In this document: piece after piece, positions 1 to 5,820 of the stretch
How positions within the stretch are numbered: the first letter of the stretch is position 1
How the letters are laid out: each line of letters starts with the position of its first letter
Origin: Lachnospiraceae bacterium
GTDB taxonomy: Bacteria; Bacillota; Clostridia; Lachnospirales; Lachnospiraceae
NCBI GenBank assembly: GCA_003519685.1
Contig: DOWG01000192.1
Location: forward strand, 1-9,993
Reading direction: 5' to 3'
Length of the DNA: 9,993 bases
The notes under the pieces: generated by a model
What the model saw: only the letters and a program-made list of their open reading frames with translations
Told to the model about the DNA's origin: nothing
Database searches by the model: none
Position numbers and translations under genes: made by a program

Positions 1-1481
1 TTTACATGTTTTACTTCATTTACGATACGGTTGGAGATATGGCCGAGGATATCCCAAGGGATTTCAGCAAATTCTGCAGTCATAAAATCTGTGGTTGTTA
101 CGGCACGAAGAGCTACCGTATAGTCATAGGTTCTTTCATCACCCATAACACCGACACTGCGGAGATTCGTAAGGACTGCAAAGTATTGTCCAATTTTTTG
201 GTTTAGACCGGCTTTTTCAATTTCTTCGCGATAGATATAATCCGCATCCTGCAGAATCGCAATCTTTTCCGGTGTGATATTGCCAATGATACGTATGGCA
301 AGACCGGGACCGGGGAAAGGCTGACGGAAGACCAGCTTGTCCGGAATTCCAAGCTTCAAACCGGCTTTTCGAACCTCGTCCTTAAACAGATTACGCAGCG
401 GCTCGATGATTTCTTTAAAGTCTACATAATCAGGAAGTCCGCCTACATTATGGTGGCTTTTAATAACCGCTGATTTGCCAAGGCCGCTTTCAATAACATC
501 CGGATAGATGGTACCTTGTACAAGATAATCCACGGTACCGATCTTCTTTGCTTCTTCTTCGAATACACGTATGAATTCTTCGCCGATTATTTTTCTCTTC
601 TGTTCCGGCTCCGTTACTCCTGCTAGTTTATCGTAGAAACGTTGCTGAGCATTCACACGGATGAAGTTTACATCAAATTGTTTTGTAAAGACTTCTTCTA
701 CCTCATCTCCTTCGTTCTTACGAAGCAATCCATGATCAACAAAGATACAGGTAAGCTGTTTGCCAACAGCTTTGCTTACCATAACCGCTGCTACGGAGGA
801 GTCAACACCACCGGAAAGAGCGCATAACACTTTTTTATCACCGATTTTATCTTTTAAGTTCTGAATCATCTGCTCTGTAAAGGAAGCCATTTCCCAATTA
901 CCGGAGCATTTACATACTTGAAATAAGAAGTTATGCAGCATCCTCGTACCTTCTGCAGTATGAAGAACTTCCGGGTGGAACTGTACGCCATAGAAATTTC
1001 TTGTTTCGTCCTCAATTGCTGCAATCGGGCAGGACTCGGAGCTTGCTATTACTTTAAATCCGGGAGCAGGCGTCTCTACATAGTCGGTATGGCTCATCCA
1101 GCAGATCGTATCCTCGGAAATTTCGTAAAACAGCTTGGAAGCAGTATTTACATGAACTTCTGTCTTTCCGTATTCTCTTACTGGTGCCTTCGTAACCTTA
1201 CCACCTAAGGAATGCGTCATCAGCTGGCATCCATAGCAGATGCCAAGAATCGGGATTCCCAAAGAGAAAATACCAGGATCACAGGCAGGAGCATCCGGTC
1301 CATAGACACTGGCAGGTCCGCCGGTAAAGATGATCCCTTTTGGTGCTAATTCTTTTATTCGATCAAGGTCTGTATAGTAGGGTAATACCTCACAGTATAC
1401 GTTACATTCTCTGGCTCTGCGGGCAATCAGCTGATTATATTGTCCTCCGAAGTCCAGTACAATAACCATTTCTTTTTCCAC
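1..1481 (-). CDS. guaA: GMP synthase (glutamine-hydrolysing), 3' end truncated by window
   Basis: Converts XMP, ATP and glutamine to GMP in the cytoplasm, the last step of guanine nucleotide synthesis. My translation of the minus strand gives 493 codons. An N-terminal class I glutamine amidotransferase domain carries the nucleophile Cys82 in GICYGCQ and the His169/Glu171 pair in QFHPE. It is followed by an ATP pyrophosphatase domain with the P-loop SGGVDSS at residues 223-229, then the dimerisation domain with RQPFPGPGLAIR. The reading frame is still open at base 3; by comparison with the E. coli protein about 17 C-terminal residues lie outside the window. The start is a GTG at 1479-1481, chosen because AGGAGG (plus-strand 1489-1494) lies 7 nt upstream; the in-frame ATG four codons later would be too far away. 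I see no purine riboswitch consensus in the leader and could not assign the promoter firmly. Identification is very secure. Confidence 0.97.
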   Translation of the reverse strand, partial: MEKEMVIVLDFGGQYNQLIARRARECNVYCEVLPYYTDLDRIKELAPKGIIFTGGPASVYGPDAPACDPGIFSLGIPILGICYGCQLMTHSLGGKVTKAPVREYGKTEVHVNTASKLFYEISEDTICWMSHTDYVETPAPGFKVIASSESCPIAAIEDETRNFYGVQFHPEVLHTAEGTRMLHNFLFQVCKCSGNWEMASFTEQMIQNLKDKIGDKKVLCALSGGVDSSVAAVMVSKAVGKQLTCIFVDHGLLRKNEGDEVEEVFTKQFDVNFIRVNAQQRFYDKLAGVTEPEQKRKIIGEEFIRVFEEEAKKIGTVDYLVQGTIYPDVIESGLGKSAVIKSHHNVGGLPDYVDFKEIIEPLRNLFKDEVRKAGLKLGIPDKLVFRQPFPGPGLAIRIIGNITPEKIAILQDADYIYREEIEKAGLNQKIGQYFAVLTNLRSVGVMGDERTYDYTVALRAVTTTDFMTAEFAEIPWDILGHISNRIVNEVKHV

Positions 1482-1494
1482 TTCTTAACCTCCT

Positions 1495-1721
1495 ATAATA
1501 TCCGATACATCGGTAAATTGTGTATGTTTATGAAAATGCAGATTTATAATACAACATATTTTATAATTAAGCTAGTCTTTCTTCGGGTTTTTTCGTTTGT
1601 TCTCTACTATATACAAGGAATAAAGATAAATTCATGCAAAAACAGGAAAATATACTCAAATTACAAATATGATAGGGGTGTGAACAGTAACTTAAATATG
1701 TGAAATATGTGAAAATAGATA
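1495..1721. other. AT-rich intergenic region upstream of guaA, no gene seen
   Basis: This stretch presumably holds the promoter and leader of minus-strand guaA. I see several AT-rich -10-like hexamers on the minus strand (for example TATAGT, plus-strand 1606-1611) but none with a convincing -35 at 16-18 nt. A short inverted repeat CCGAT-AC-ATCGG at 1502-1513 sits just upstream of the guaA ribosome binding site and could form a 5-bp hairpin in the leader. The only open frames here are short, AT-rich and without ribosome binding sites. I do not see a guanine riboswitch core. Confidence 0.5.
1694..1711. repeat. Two tandem copies of a 9-bp repeat
   Basis: AAATATGTG occurs twice head to tail (1694-1702 and 1703-1711), ending 10 nt before the -35 box of the plus-strand promoter at 1722. 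The position, just upstream of a -35, fits an activator site or an AT-rich UP-like element. It could also be chance in AT-rich DNA. The repeat itself is directly visible; the function is inference. Confidence 0.45.
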
Positions 1722-1750
1722 TTTACAATAGTACCATATCATGGTACTAT
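1722..1750 (+). promoter_or_regulatory. Predicted sigma-A promoter of an orphan transcript
   Basis: TTTACA (1722-1727) and TACTAT (1745-1750) are separated by exactly 17 nt, giving an expected start near 1757. No protein gene follows before the strong terminator at 1867-1907, so this promoter would drive a transcript of about 150 nt. The spacer and -10 box lie within a 25-nt palindrome, which suggests repressor control. Each hexamer departs from consensus at one position. Confidence 0.55.
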
Positions 1751-1751
1751 T
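1727..1751. promoter_or_regulatory. 25-nt palindrome, probable operator
   Basis: Perfect 11-bp arms, AATAGTACCAT and ATGGTACTATT, flank the 3-nt centre ATC. The palindrome covers the spacer and -10 hexamer of the promoter at 1722-1750, the classic place for a dimeric repressor or a spacer-binding activator of MerR type. There is no T-run after it, so it is not a terminator. Because it is symmetric it also yields a TACTAT on the minus strand (plus-strand 1728-1733), but the -35 there is poor. I do not recognise the motif as the site of a specific regulator. Confidence 0.55.
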
Positions 1752-1775
1752 ATAGAAGATAATAACAATATATGG

Positions 1776-1792
1776 TGGTTTTAATAAAACCA
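1776..1792. repeat. Short inverted repeat in the candidate small RNA
   Basis: Eight-base arms TGGTTTTA and TAAAACCA flank a single A at 1784. In RNA the stem would open to leave a loop of a few bases. It starts about 20 nt after the predicted transcription start, so it could be a 5' stabilising hairpin or a second operator half-site array. The symmetry is directly visible; the role is unknown. Confidence 0.4.
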
Positions 1793-1866
1793 GAGAAATA
1801 TCCGGCGTTCTGCGGATTTACTGGAACGAAGGATTATATAAATTAGCTTTTTATTACTCCCCAACG

Positions 1867-1907
1867 GGTCCTGCCTTATTAACTGACGAAGGCAGGACCT
1901 ATTTTTT
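1867..1907 (+). terminator. Strong intrinsic terminator
   Basis: A perfect 11-bp GC-rich stem, GGTCCTGCCTT (1867-1877) with AAGGCAGGACC (1889-1899), encloses an 11-nt loop and is followed by TA and six T residues (1902-1907). The T-run exists only on the plus strand, so it stops rightward transcription, towards the HAD gene. No rightward protein gene lies upstream within the window, since guaA reads the other way. It must therefore end the candidate small RNA or act as an attenuator. Confidence 0.9.
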
Positions 1908-1949
1908 GGTAATGACGGAGCGAATCCATGTGAAATTGCCAAATCGTTT

Positions 1950-1978
1950 TTGACAATCCTGTGTTCCCATTGTATACT
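1950..1978 (+). promoter_or_regulatory. Near-consensus sigma-A promoter of the HAD phosphatase gene
   Basis: A perfect TTGACA (1950-1955) is followed after exactly 17 nt by TATACT (1973-1978), one mismatch from TATAAT. Transcription should begin near 1985, giving a leader of about 40 nt before the ATG at 2024. It lies downstream of the terminator at 1867-1907, so the HAD gene can be expressed independently of the upstream transcript. Confidence 0.8.
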
Positions 1979-2023
1979 ATCAAAAGCACAGGAATCATAT
2001 TCTCGGAGCTCGGAGGCATATTT

Positions 2024-2875
2024 ATGGAAGATAAATTACTGGCAGCAGGGAAGAAAGTCAAGCTGATCGTGAGTGACATTGATGGCACTTTACTTACCTC
2101 AGATAGAAAACTAACAGGGGAAAATATCGCAGCGATAAAAAAGGCGAAGGAACAGAATATCAAATTTACCATCTGCACAGGCAGGGTTCCATCCATGCTG
2201 GGGTATTATATTAAAACATTGGAGATTGATACCCCTGTGATTACCTTTAATGGAGCTGTTGTTTGGGATCCGGTACAGGATAGAACGATTTTTGATATCC
2301 CTATGGATGAGGATGAATTGAAGGGACTGCTGGAAATATGTAAATATTATCAGATGGATTATGGTGCGATGACCATGGGCATCAATTATTTTTCAAAGAA
2401 TAGTTTTCGCATTGCCCATTATCAGGAATATAATGAATTTGCAAAATCACAGGGAATGTCGATCATGGAAGTGGATACTTTTGACGAGGATCATCACTGT
2501 CTTGATGGAATAAAGGTATATAAACTTTTAATAACGGATAAAGATCCGAAACGGATTAAAATATTGGAGGATCATTTGCATACATTAAAGAAAACGGGTT
2601 ATACAACTTCCGATGTTGGATTGTTGGATATTGCGGAAAAATCCGTTAATAAGGGGCTGGGCGTTCAAAAACTTGCCCAGACCTTACATCTGCAGCCGGA
2701 GGAAGTGTGCACGATCGGGGATTATGACAATGATATCCCAATGCTTACGTATGCCGGCTTTTCCGTCGCAATGGGAAATGCGCTGCCGTATGTGAAAGAG
2801 CATGCTCTTTATGTAACGGCAACGAATAACGAAAGCGGCTTAGCACAGGTAATGGAAAAGTATATTCTAAGATAA
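2024..2875 (+). CDS. Cof-type HAD-IIB family phosphatase
   Basis: A 283-residue cytoplasmic phosphatase of the haloacid dehalogenase superfamily, subclass IIB; members remove phosphate from sugar phosphates, nucleotides or cofactors, and the substrate cannot be read from sequence. All four motifs are present: motif I with nucleophile Asp18 and acid Asp20 in SDIDGTL, motif II Thr52 in CTGR, motif III Lys210 region, and motif IV GDYDND at 232-237 holding the Mg2+-binding aspartates. The cap lies between motifs II and III, roughly residues 85-190. The ATG at 2024 is chosen because GGAGG (2012-2016) sits 7 nt upstream; a longer frame from a GTG at 1961 overlaps the promoter. There is no signal peptide or membrane segment. 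It is a single-gene unit converging on ptsI with only 22 bp between the stops. Confidence 0.92.
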   Translation: MEDKLLAAGKKVKLIVSDIDGTLLTSDRKLTGENIAAIKKAKEQNIKFTICTGRVPSMLGYYIKTLEIDTPVITFNGAVVWDPVQDRTIFDIPMDEDELKGLLEICKYYQMDYGAMTMGINYFSKNSFRIAHYQEYNEFAKSQGMSIMEVDTFDEDHHCLDGIKVYKLLITDKDPKRIKILEDHLHTLKKTGYTTSDVGLLDIAEKSVNKGLGVQKLAQTLHLQPEEVCTIGDYDNDIPMLTYAGFSVAMGNALPYVKEHALYVTATNNESGLAQVMEKYILR

Positions 2876-2897
2876 ACTTTTTACCTACAAGATTTAT

Positions 2898-4589
2898 TTA
2901 ATTATGAAAGCAGCTTAGGATATCCTTGACCTCTTGCGTAGTAAAAGCGGTAACGGCTTTCCCCGCACATTCTTTTGCTTTTTCATAGGAGGTATTACGA
3001 ATAATATTTTTTATATTAGCTGTTGCACCGGCAGACATGCTAAATTCATCAAGACCGAGTCCAAGCAGTAGGACGGCAGCCTTCTCATCTCCGGCAAATT
3101 CCCCGCACATGCCGACTTCAATTCCTTCTTTATGGCCGGCATCGATAATCCGCTGAATGCTCTGCACTACCGCAGGATGGAAGGAATCATACAGCTTTGC
3201 TATCTTTTTATTACCCCGGTCGACAGCAAGTATATATTGCGTCAGATCATTGGTACCGATACTGAAGAAATCAACATGTTTTGCAAAGTTTTCGATACAC
3301 AGCACCGAAGCCGGAGTTTCTACCATAATACCGACCTTGATATCCGGATCAAAAGCAATACTTTCCGCAGCCAATTCATTTTTGCAGATGTTTAAAATAG
3401 TGTTGGCTTTTATTAATTCCTCCAGGGAGATGATCATAGGATACATGATTTTAACCTTGCCAAAGGCACTTGCCCGTAAGATAGCACGCAGCTGCGCTTT
3501 GAAAACATCCTCCAGATCCAGGGAGATCCGGATGGCTCTCCAGCCAAGGAAAGGGTTTTCTTCCGGTTCAAACGTATAATAGGGCAGGGATTTATCACCG
3601 CCGATATCCAAGGTACGGATGATCAGTTCTTTCGGGCAGAGTATAGCTGCCTGCTTGTATACTTCAAACTGCTCTTCTTCCGTAGGAAAATGGGTATTCT
3701 TCATATATAGAAATTCGCTTCGAAACAGTCCAATTCCTTCGATTCCGCGATGCACAGCTTTTTTTACATCTTCCAGATTACCGACATTGGCATAAACCTT
3801 TACTGTTTTGCCGTCTAAGGTTGTTGCAGGAAGGGAACTCAATGCTTCCAGTTCTTTTTTATGCTTCCGGTATTCCTCCTCGAGAGCCTTATATTTCTGA
3901 ATGGTTTCTTCATCCGGATCTAGGATAACCTTGCCATTTGAGGCATCTAATATAAGAAAATCATCGCTTTTGACTTCCTCCATTAAGCCCTTTACGCCAA
4001 CCAAAGCCGGGAGCTCTAAGTTTCGCGCGATTATGGATACATGGCTTGTTACACCGCCCAGCTCCGTTGCAAAGCCAAGTACAAAATCCAAGTTAATATT
4101 TGAAGTATCCGAAGGAGATAAATCTTCTGCAACCAGAATCACCTTATCGTGGATTCCTTCCAGTACATTTTGCGTTATTCCTTTTAAGGAACGCATCAAA
4201 CGGTCTCGGACATCTCTTACGTCCGCGCCGCGCTCCTTCATATATTCATCCTCCATGCTGTCAAATATGGCGGCAAATTCTGCGGTGGTATTCTCTAATG
4301 CCAATTGAGCATTTTGGGATTCCGATGTTATCTTATCTGTAACACCTGCATAAAGTGCGGGGTCCTGAACCATTTCAAAATGGGCGGCAAAGATATCGGA
4401 GGTCTTGGCAAGCTCTTCTAGCTGTGCGGTTGCTTCCCGAACCGCTTTCTGATATTTCGCAATTTCTGTATCTGCATCTTTCGATTCGATCCGGTAAGTA
4501 TCTGCGCTAAGATTATTTCTGTTAACTACAAAAGCTCGCCCCATTGTAAATCCACCGGAAGCTGTTTTTTCAACTATAAAAGTTTTCAT
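2898..4589 (-). CDS. ptsI: Phosphoenolpyruvate-protein phosphotransferase (PTS enzyme I)
   Basis: Transfers phosphate from phosphoenolpyruvate to HPr, the first step of PTS sugar uptake; a cytoplasmic dimer. The 563 residues compare with 575 in E. coli. The N-terminal part (about 1-230) binds HPr and carries the phosphorylated His183 in GGVTSHVSI. The C-terminal PEP-binding barrel (about 255-540) has Arg290 (GLFRSEF), Arg325 (RTLDIGGDK), Arg351 (GWRAIRIS), Asn447/Asp448 (GTNDLTQY), Arg458 (AVDRGN) and the proton donor Cys495 in MCGEFAGD. One oddity is the active-site sequence GGVTSH, where the E. coli and B. subtilis enzymes have GGRTSH. The start ATG at 4587-4589 has the ribosome binding site AAGGGG (plus-strand 4597-4602) 7 nt upstream. 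No ptsH (HPr) gene is adjacent, unlike the common ptsH-ptsI operon. A specialised enzyme I paralogue is an alternative. Confidence 0.93.
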   Translation of the reverse strand: MKTFIVEKTASGGFTMGRAFVVNRNNLSADTYRIESKDADTEIAKYQKAVREATAQLEELAKTSDIFAAHFEMVQDPALYAGVTDKITSESQNAQLALENTTAEFAAIFDSMEDEYMKERGADVRDVRDRLMRSLKGITQNVLEGIHDKVILVAEDLSPSDTSNINLDFVLGFATELGGVTSHVSIIARNLELPALVGVKGLMEEVKSDDFLILDASNGKVILDPDEETIQKYKALEEEYRKHKKELEALSSLPATTLDGKTVKVYANVGNLEDVKKAVHRGIEGIGLFRSEFLYMKNTHFPTEEEQFEVYKQAAILCPKELIIRTLDIGGDKSLPYYTFEPEENPFLGWRAIRISLDLEDVFKAQLRAILRASAFGKVKIMYPMIISLEELIKANTILNICKNELAAESIAFDPDIKVGIMVETPASVLCIENFAKHVDFFSIGTNDLTQYILAVDRGNKKIAKLYDSFHPAVVQSIQRIIDAGHKEGIEVGMCGEFAGDEKAAVLLLGLGLDEFSMSAGATANIKNIIRNTSYEKAKECAGKAVTAFTTQEVKDILSCFHN

Positions 4590-4646
4590 ATGCCCACCCC
4601 TTGTTCATATTCGTTTGCAGTTTGCAAGTTACATTGTACTCATTCC

Positions 4647-4660
4647 TGCGTTTTTACGCA
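4647..4660 (-). other. Small hairpin in the ptsI leader
   Basis: TGCGT (4647-4651) and ACGCA (4656-4660) flank TTTT, so the ptsI transcript, expected to start near 4691, would carry a 5-bp stem with an AAAA loop about 60 nt before the start codon. It is too small to be a terminator and is not followed by a T-run on the minus strand. The function is unknown; it may be incidental. Confidence 0.3.
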
Positions 4661-4697
4661 TGCATCCCCATAAATAATTATTATCACTACTTACTTG

Positions 4698-4726
4698 ATT
4701 ATATCTATAATTGGTAAAAATATCAA
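4698..4726 (-). promoter_or_regulatory. Sigma-A promoter of ptsI
   Basis: On the minus strand TTGATA (plus-strand 4721-4726) precedes a perfect TATAAT (plus-strand 4698-4703) with a 17-nt spacer. The predicted start near 4691 gives a leader of about 100 nt. The promoter is divergent from that of araD, with the two -35 boxes about 47 bp apart, so shared regulation is possible. Confidence 0.8.
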
Positions 4727-4773
4727 TTGAAAATTATGCTTTAAGATATGAATTTCTTTCTTTTGGGAGTGTA

Positions 4774-4802
4774 TTGCAAAATCAGCTGCTTTCGATTATA
4801 GT
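4774..4802 (+). promoter_or_regulatory. Sigma-A promoter of araD
   Basis: TTGCAA (4774-4779) and TATAGT (4797-4802) are spaced by 17 nt, and transcription should begin near 4808, about 30 nt before the ATG at 4838. The spacer contains the palindrome CAGCTG (4783-4788). I see no clear B. subtilis-type AraR operator or catabolite-responsive element overlapping it. Confidence 0.65.
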
Positions 4803-4837
4803 AAAAATAATTAAAATGATGGATGGAGGTTGGAAGT

Positions 4838-5539
4838 ATGCTGGAACAATTGAAGAAAGAGGTATATGATGCAAACATGGAACTGCAGGAAAAGGGGATG
4901 GTTATCTATACCTGGGGAAATGTCAGCGGCATAGACAGAGAGAAGGAACTGGTAGTCATTAAGCCAAGCGGTGTGGATTACGATAAAATGAAACCGGAAG
5001 ATATGGTAGTGGTAGATTTGAAGGGAAATGTTGTAGAAGGAAATTATAAGCCCTCCTCAGATACCGCGACCCATCTTATCCTATATAGGGCTTATCCTGC
5101 GATTGGAGGGGTTGTACATACGCATTCTACCTGGGCAGTGACCTTTGCACAAGCCGGGATGGACATACCGGCGCTTGGAACTACCCATGCGGATTATTTC
5201 TATGGTGATATTCCCTGCACCAGAGAATTAAGCAAAGAGGAAATCAGTGGAGATTATGAGGTCAATACCGGTAAAGTAATTGTAGAAACGATAGGGGACA
5301 AGGATCCGATGGCCGTTCCGGGAATTCTGGTGAAAAACCATGGACCCTTTGCCTGGGGAAAGACACCGGCAGGCTCTGTTTATAATGCCGTAGTTATGGA
5401 TAAGGTTGCGGAGATGGCGTACAAAACCATGACGCTGAATCCCAGAGTTAACCGCGTATCCCAGTATCTGCTGGATAAGCATTATTTCCGCAAACACGGC
5501 GCCAACGCTTATTACGGACAGGGCTCGGAGGACCATTAA
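4838..5539 (+). CDS. araD: L-ribulose-5-phosphate 4-epimerase
   Basis: Interconverts L-ribulose 5-phosphate and D-xylulose 5-phosphate, joining L-arabinose catabolism to the pentose phosphate pathway; a cytoplasmic class II aldolase-fold enzyme using a divalent metal. The 233 residues match E. coli AraD (231 aa) along the whole length. Visible are TWGNVS (25-30), the phosphate-binding KPSG (42-45) and SSD (73-75), metal ligands His94 and His96 in VHTH and His168 in NHGPFAWG, the catalytic Asp119 in THADYFYG, and the C-terminal catalytic Tyr226 in AYYGQ. The ATG at 4838 is preceded by GGAGG (4825-4829) at 8 nt; an upstream in-frame ATG at 4823 overlaps that site and is unlikely. It stands alone here: no araA or araB is adjacent, though the promoter faces ptsI. 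A closely related epimerase such as UlaF or SgbE is less likely given the match. Confidence 0.94.
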   Translation: MLEQLKKEVYDANMELQEKGMVIYTWGNVSGIDREKELVVIKPSGVDYDKMKPEDMVVVDLKGNVVEGNYKPSSDTATHLILYRAYPAIGGVVHTHSTWAVTFAQAGMDIPALGTTHADYFYGDIPCTRELSKEEISGDYEVNTGKVIVETIGDKDPMAVPGILVKNHGPFAWGKTPAGSVYNAVVMDKVAEMAYKTMTLNPRVNRVSQYLLDKHYFRKHGANAYYGQGSEDH

Positions 5540-5559
5540 AAATAAGACAAACCGGCAAG

Positions 5560-5581
5560 TTCGCAAGGCGAAACAATTTTT
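5560..5581 (+). terminator. Weak candidate terminator after araD
   Basis: A 5-bp stem TTCGC/GCGAA (5560-5564 and 5568-5572) with an AAG loop is followed, after ACAA, by five T residues (5577-5581). It lies about 20 nt past the araD stop. The stem is short and the T-run is displaced by four bases, so it would be a leaky terminator at best, and some araD transcripts may continue into the long hairpin that follows. Confidence 0.35.
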
Positions 5582-5590
5582 GATTGCTAT

Positions 5591-5808
5591 ATGGAGTTGC
5601 TGCAATACAATATGAACGCTGCAAGAGGGTCTGTGGTCTTCCTGTAATGCACTGTTTGAAAGACAGATTATTCACTTTGTGTGTCATAAGCGAACAGATT
5701 TGTATAAACAAATGTGTACGATTATGGCATACAAAGTGAATGAGATGTCTTTCGACCTGTGTGTGAAGGAAGATTACAGACCCTCTTGCAGCATTGCAGC
5801 AATTCCAT
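5591..5808. repeat. 218-nt imperfect inverted repeat (long hairpin, possible MITE or structured RNA)
   Basis: The left arm 5591-5703 and right arm 5708-5808 are reverse complements over nearly their full length, around an ATAA loop at 5704-5707. My hand alignment gives 101 paired columns: about 84 Watson-Crick, 9 that are G-U if read as plus-strand RNA, and 8 mismatches. The left arm has an 11-nt insertion (5607-5617 region) and a single-base bulge. The outer ends are ATGGAGTTGCTGCAAT and ATTGCAGCAATTCCAT. The element fills the convergent space between araD and parC, ending 12 bp from the parC stop. There is no T-run directly after either end, so it is not a typical terminator, and I see no clear target-site duplication. 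No protein frame in it is convincing. Confidence 0.85.
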
Positions 5809-5820
5809 GAATCCACTGCT

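Larger units (their letters stand above)
1757..1907 (+). ncRNA. Candidate small RNA of about 150 nt, family not recognised
   Basis: The interval is bounded by a promoter upstream (1722-1750) and an intrinsic terminator (1867-1907), and the next gene has its own promoter further downstream, so this looks like a self-contained transcription unit. Predicted hairpins are TGGTTTTA/TAAAACCA at 1776-1792, a 5-bp stem ATCCG/CGGAT at 1800-1817, and the 11-bp terminator stem. It does not show the conserved cores I know for T-box, SAM, TPP, purine, cobalamin, FMN, c-di-GMP or SRP RNAs, and its ends do not pair as in 6S RNA. A 24-codon frame at 1772-1846 lacks a good ribosome binding site. It could instead be a regulated leader that is read through into the HAD gene. 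Confidence 0.4.

Noticed and set aside
1727..1751. Palindrome as a bidirectional terminator for guaA-side transcription
   Set aside because: It is AT-rich with no T-run on either side, and it coincides with a promoter.
1482..1760. Guanine (purine) riboswitch in the guaA leader
   Set aside because: I looked for the conserved purine-aptamer core on the minus strand and did not find it.
1772..1846. 24-codon frame inside the candidate small RNA
   Set aside because: It begins with a plausible ATG but no Shine-Dalgarno sequence precedes it, and part of it is explained by the inverted repeat at 1776-1792. It could be revisited if ribosome profiling shows signal.
1961..2023. GTG-initiated N-terminal extension of the HAD phosphatase by 21 codons
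   Set aside because: It overlaps the predicted promoter (1950-1978), has no ribosome binding site, and the ATG at 2024 has an ideal GGAGG 7 nt upstream just ahead of the family N-terminus.
4605..4621. Catabolite-responsive element in the ptsI leader
   Set aside because: On the minus strand the TGCAAACG half resembles a cre site, but the second half does not match and the flanking base is wrong.
4823..4837. Upstream ATG for araD
   Set aside because: It overlaps the GGAGG used by the ATG at 4838, and the E. coli homologue starts with the equivalent MLE.
5448..5816. 122-codon minus-strand open frame across the araD end and the long hairpin
   Set aside because: It overlaps araD antisense, and its sequence over the hairpin merely reflects the repeat; no ribosome binding site or recognisable domain.
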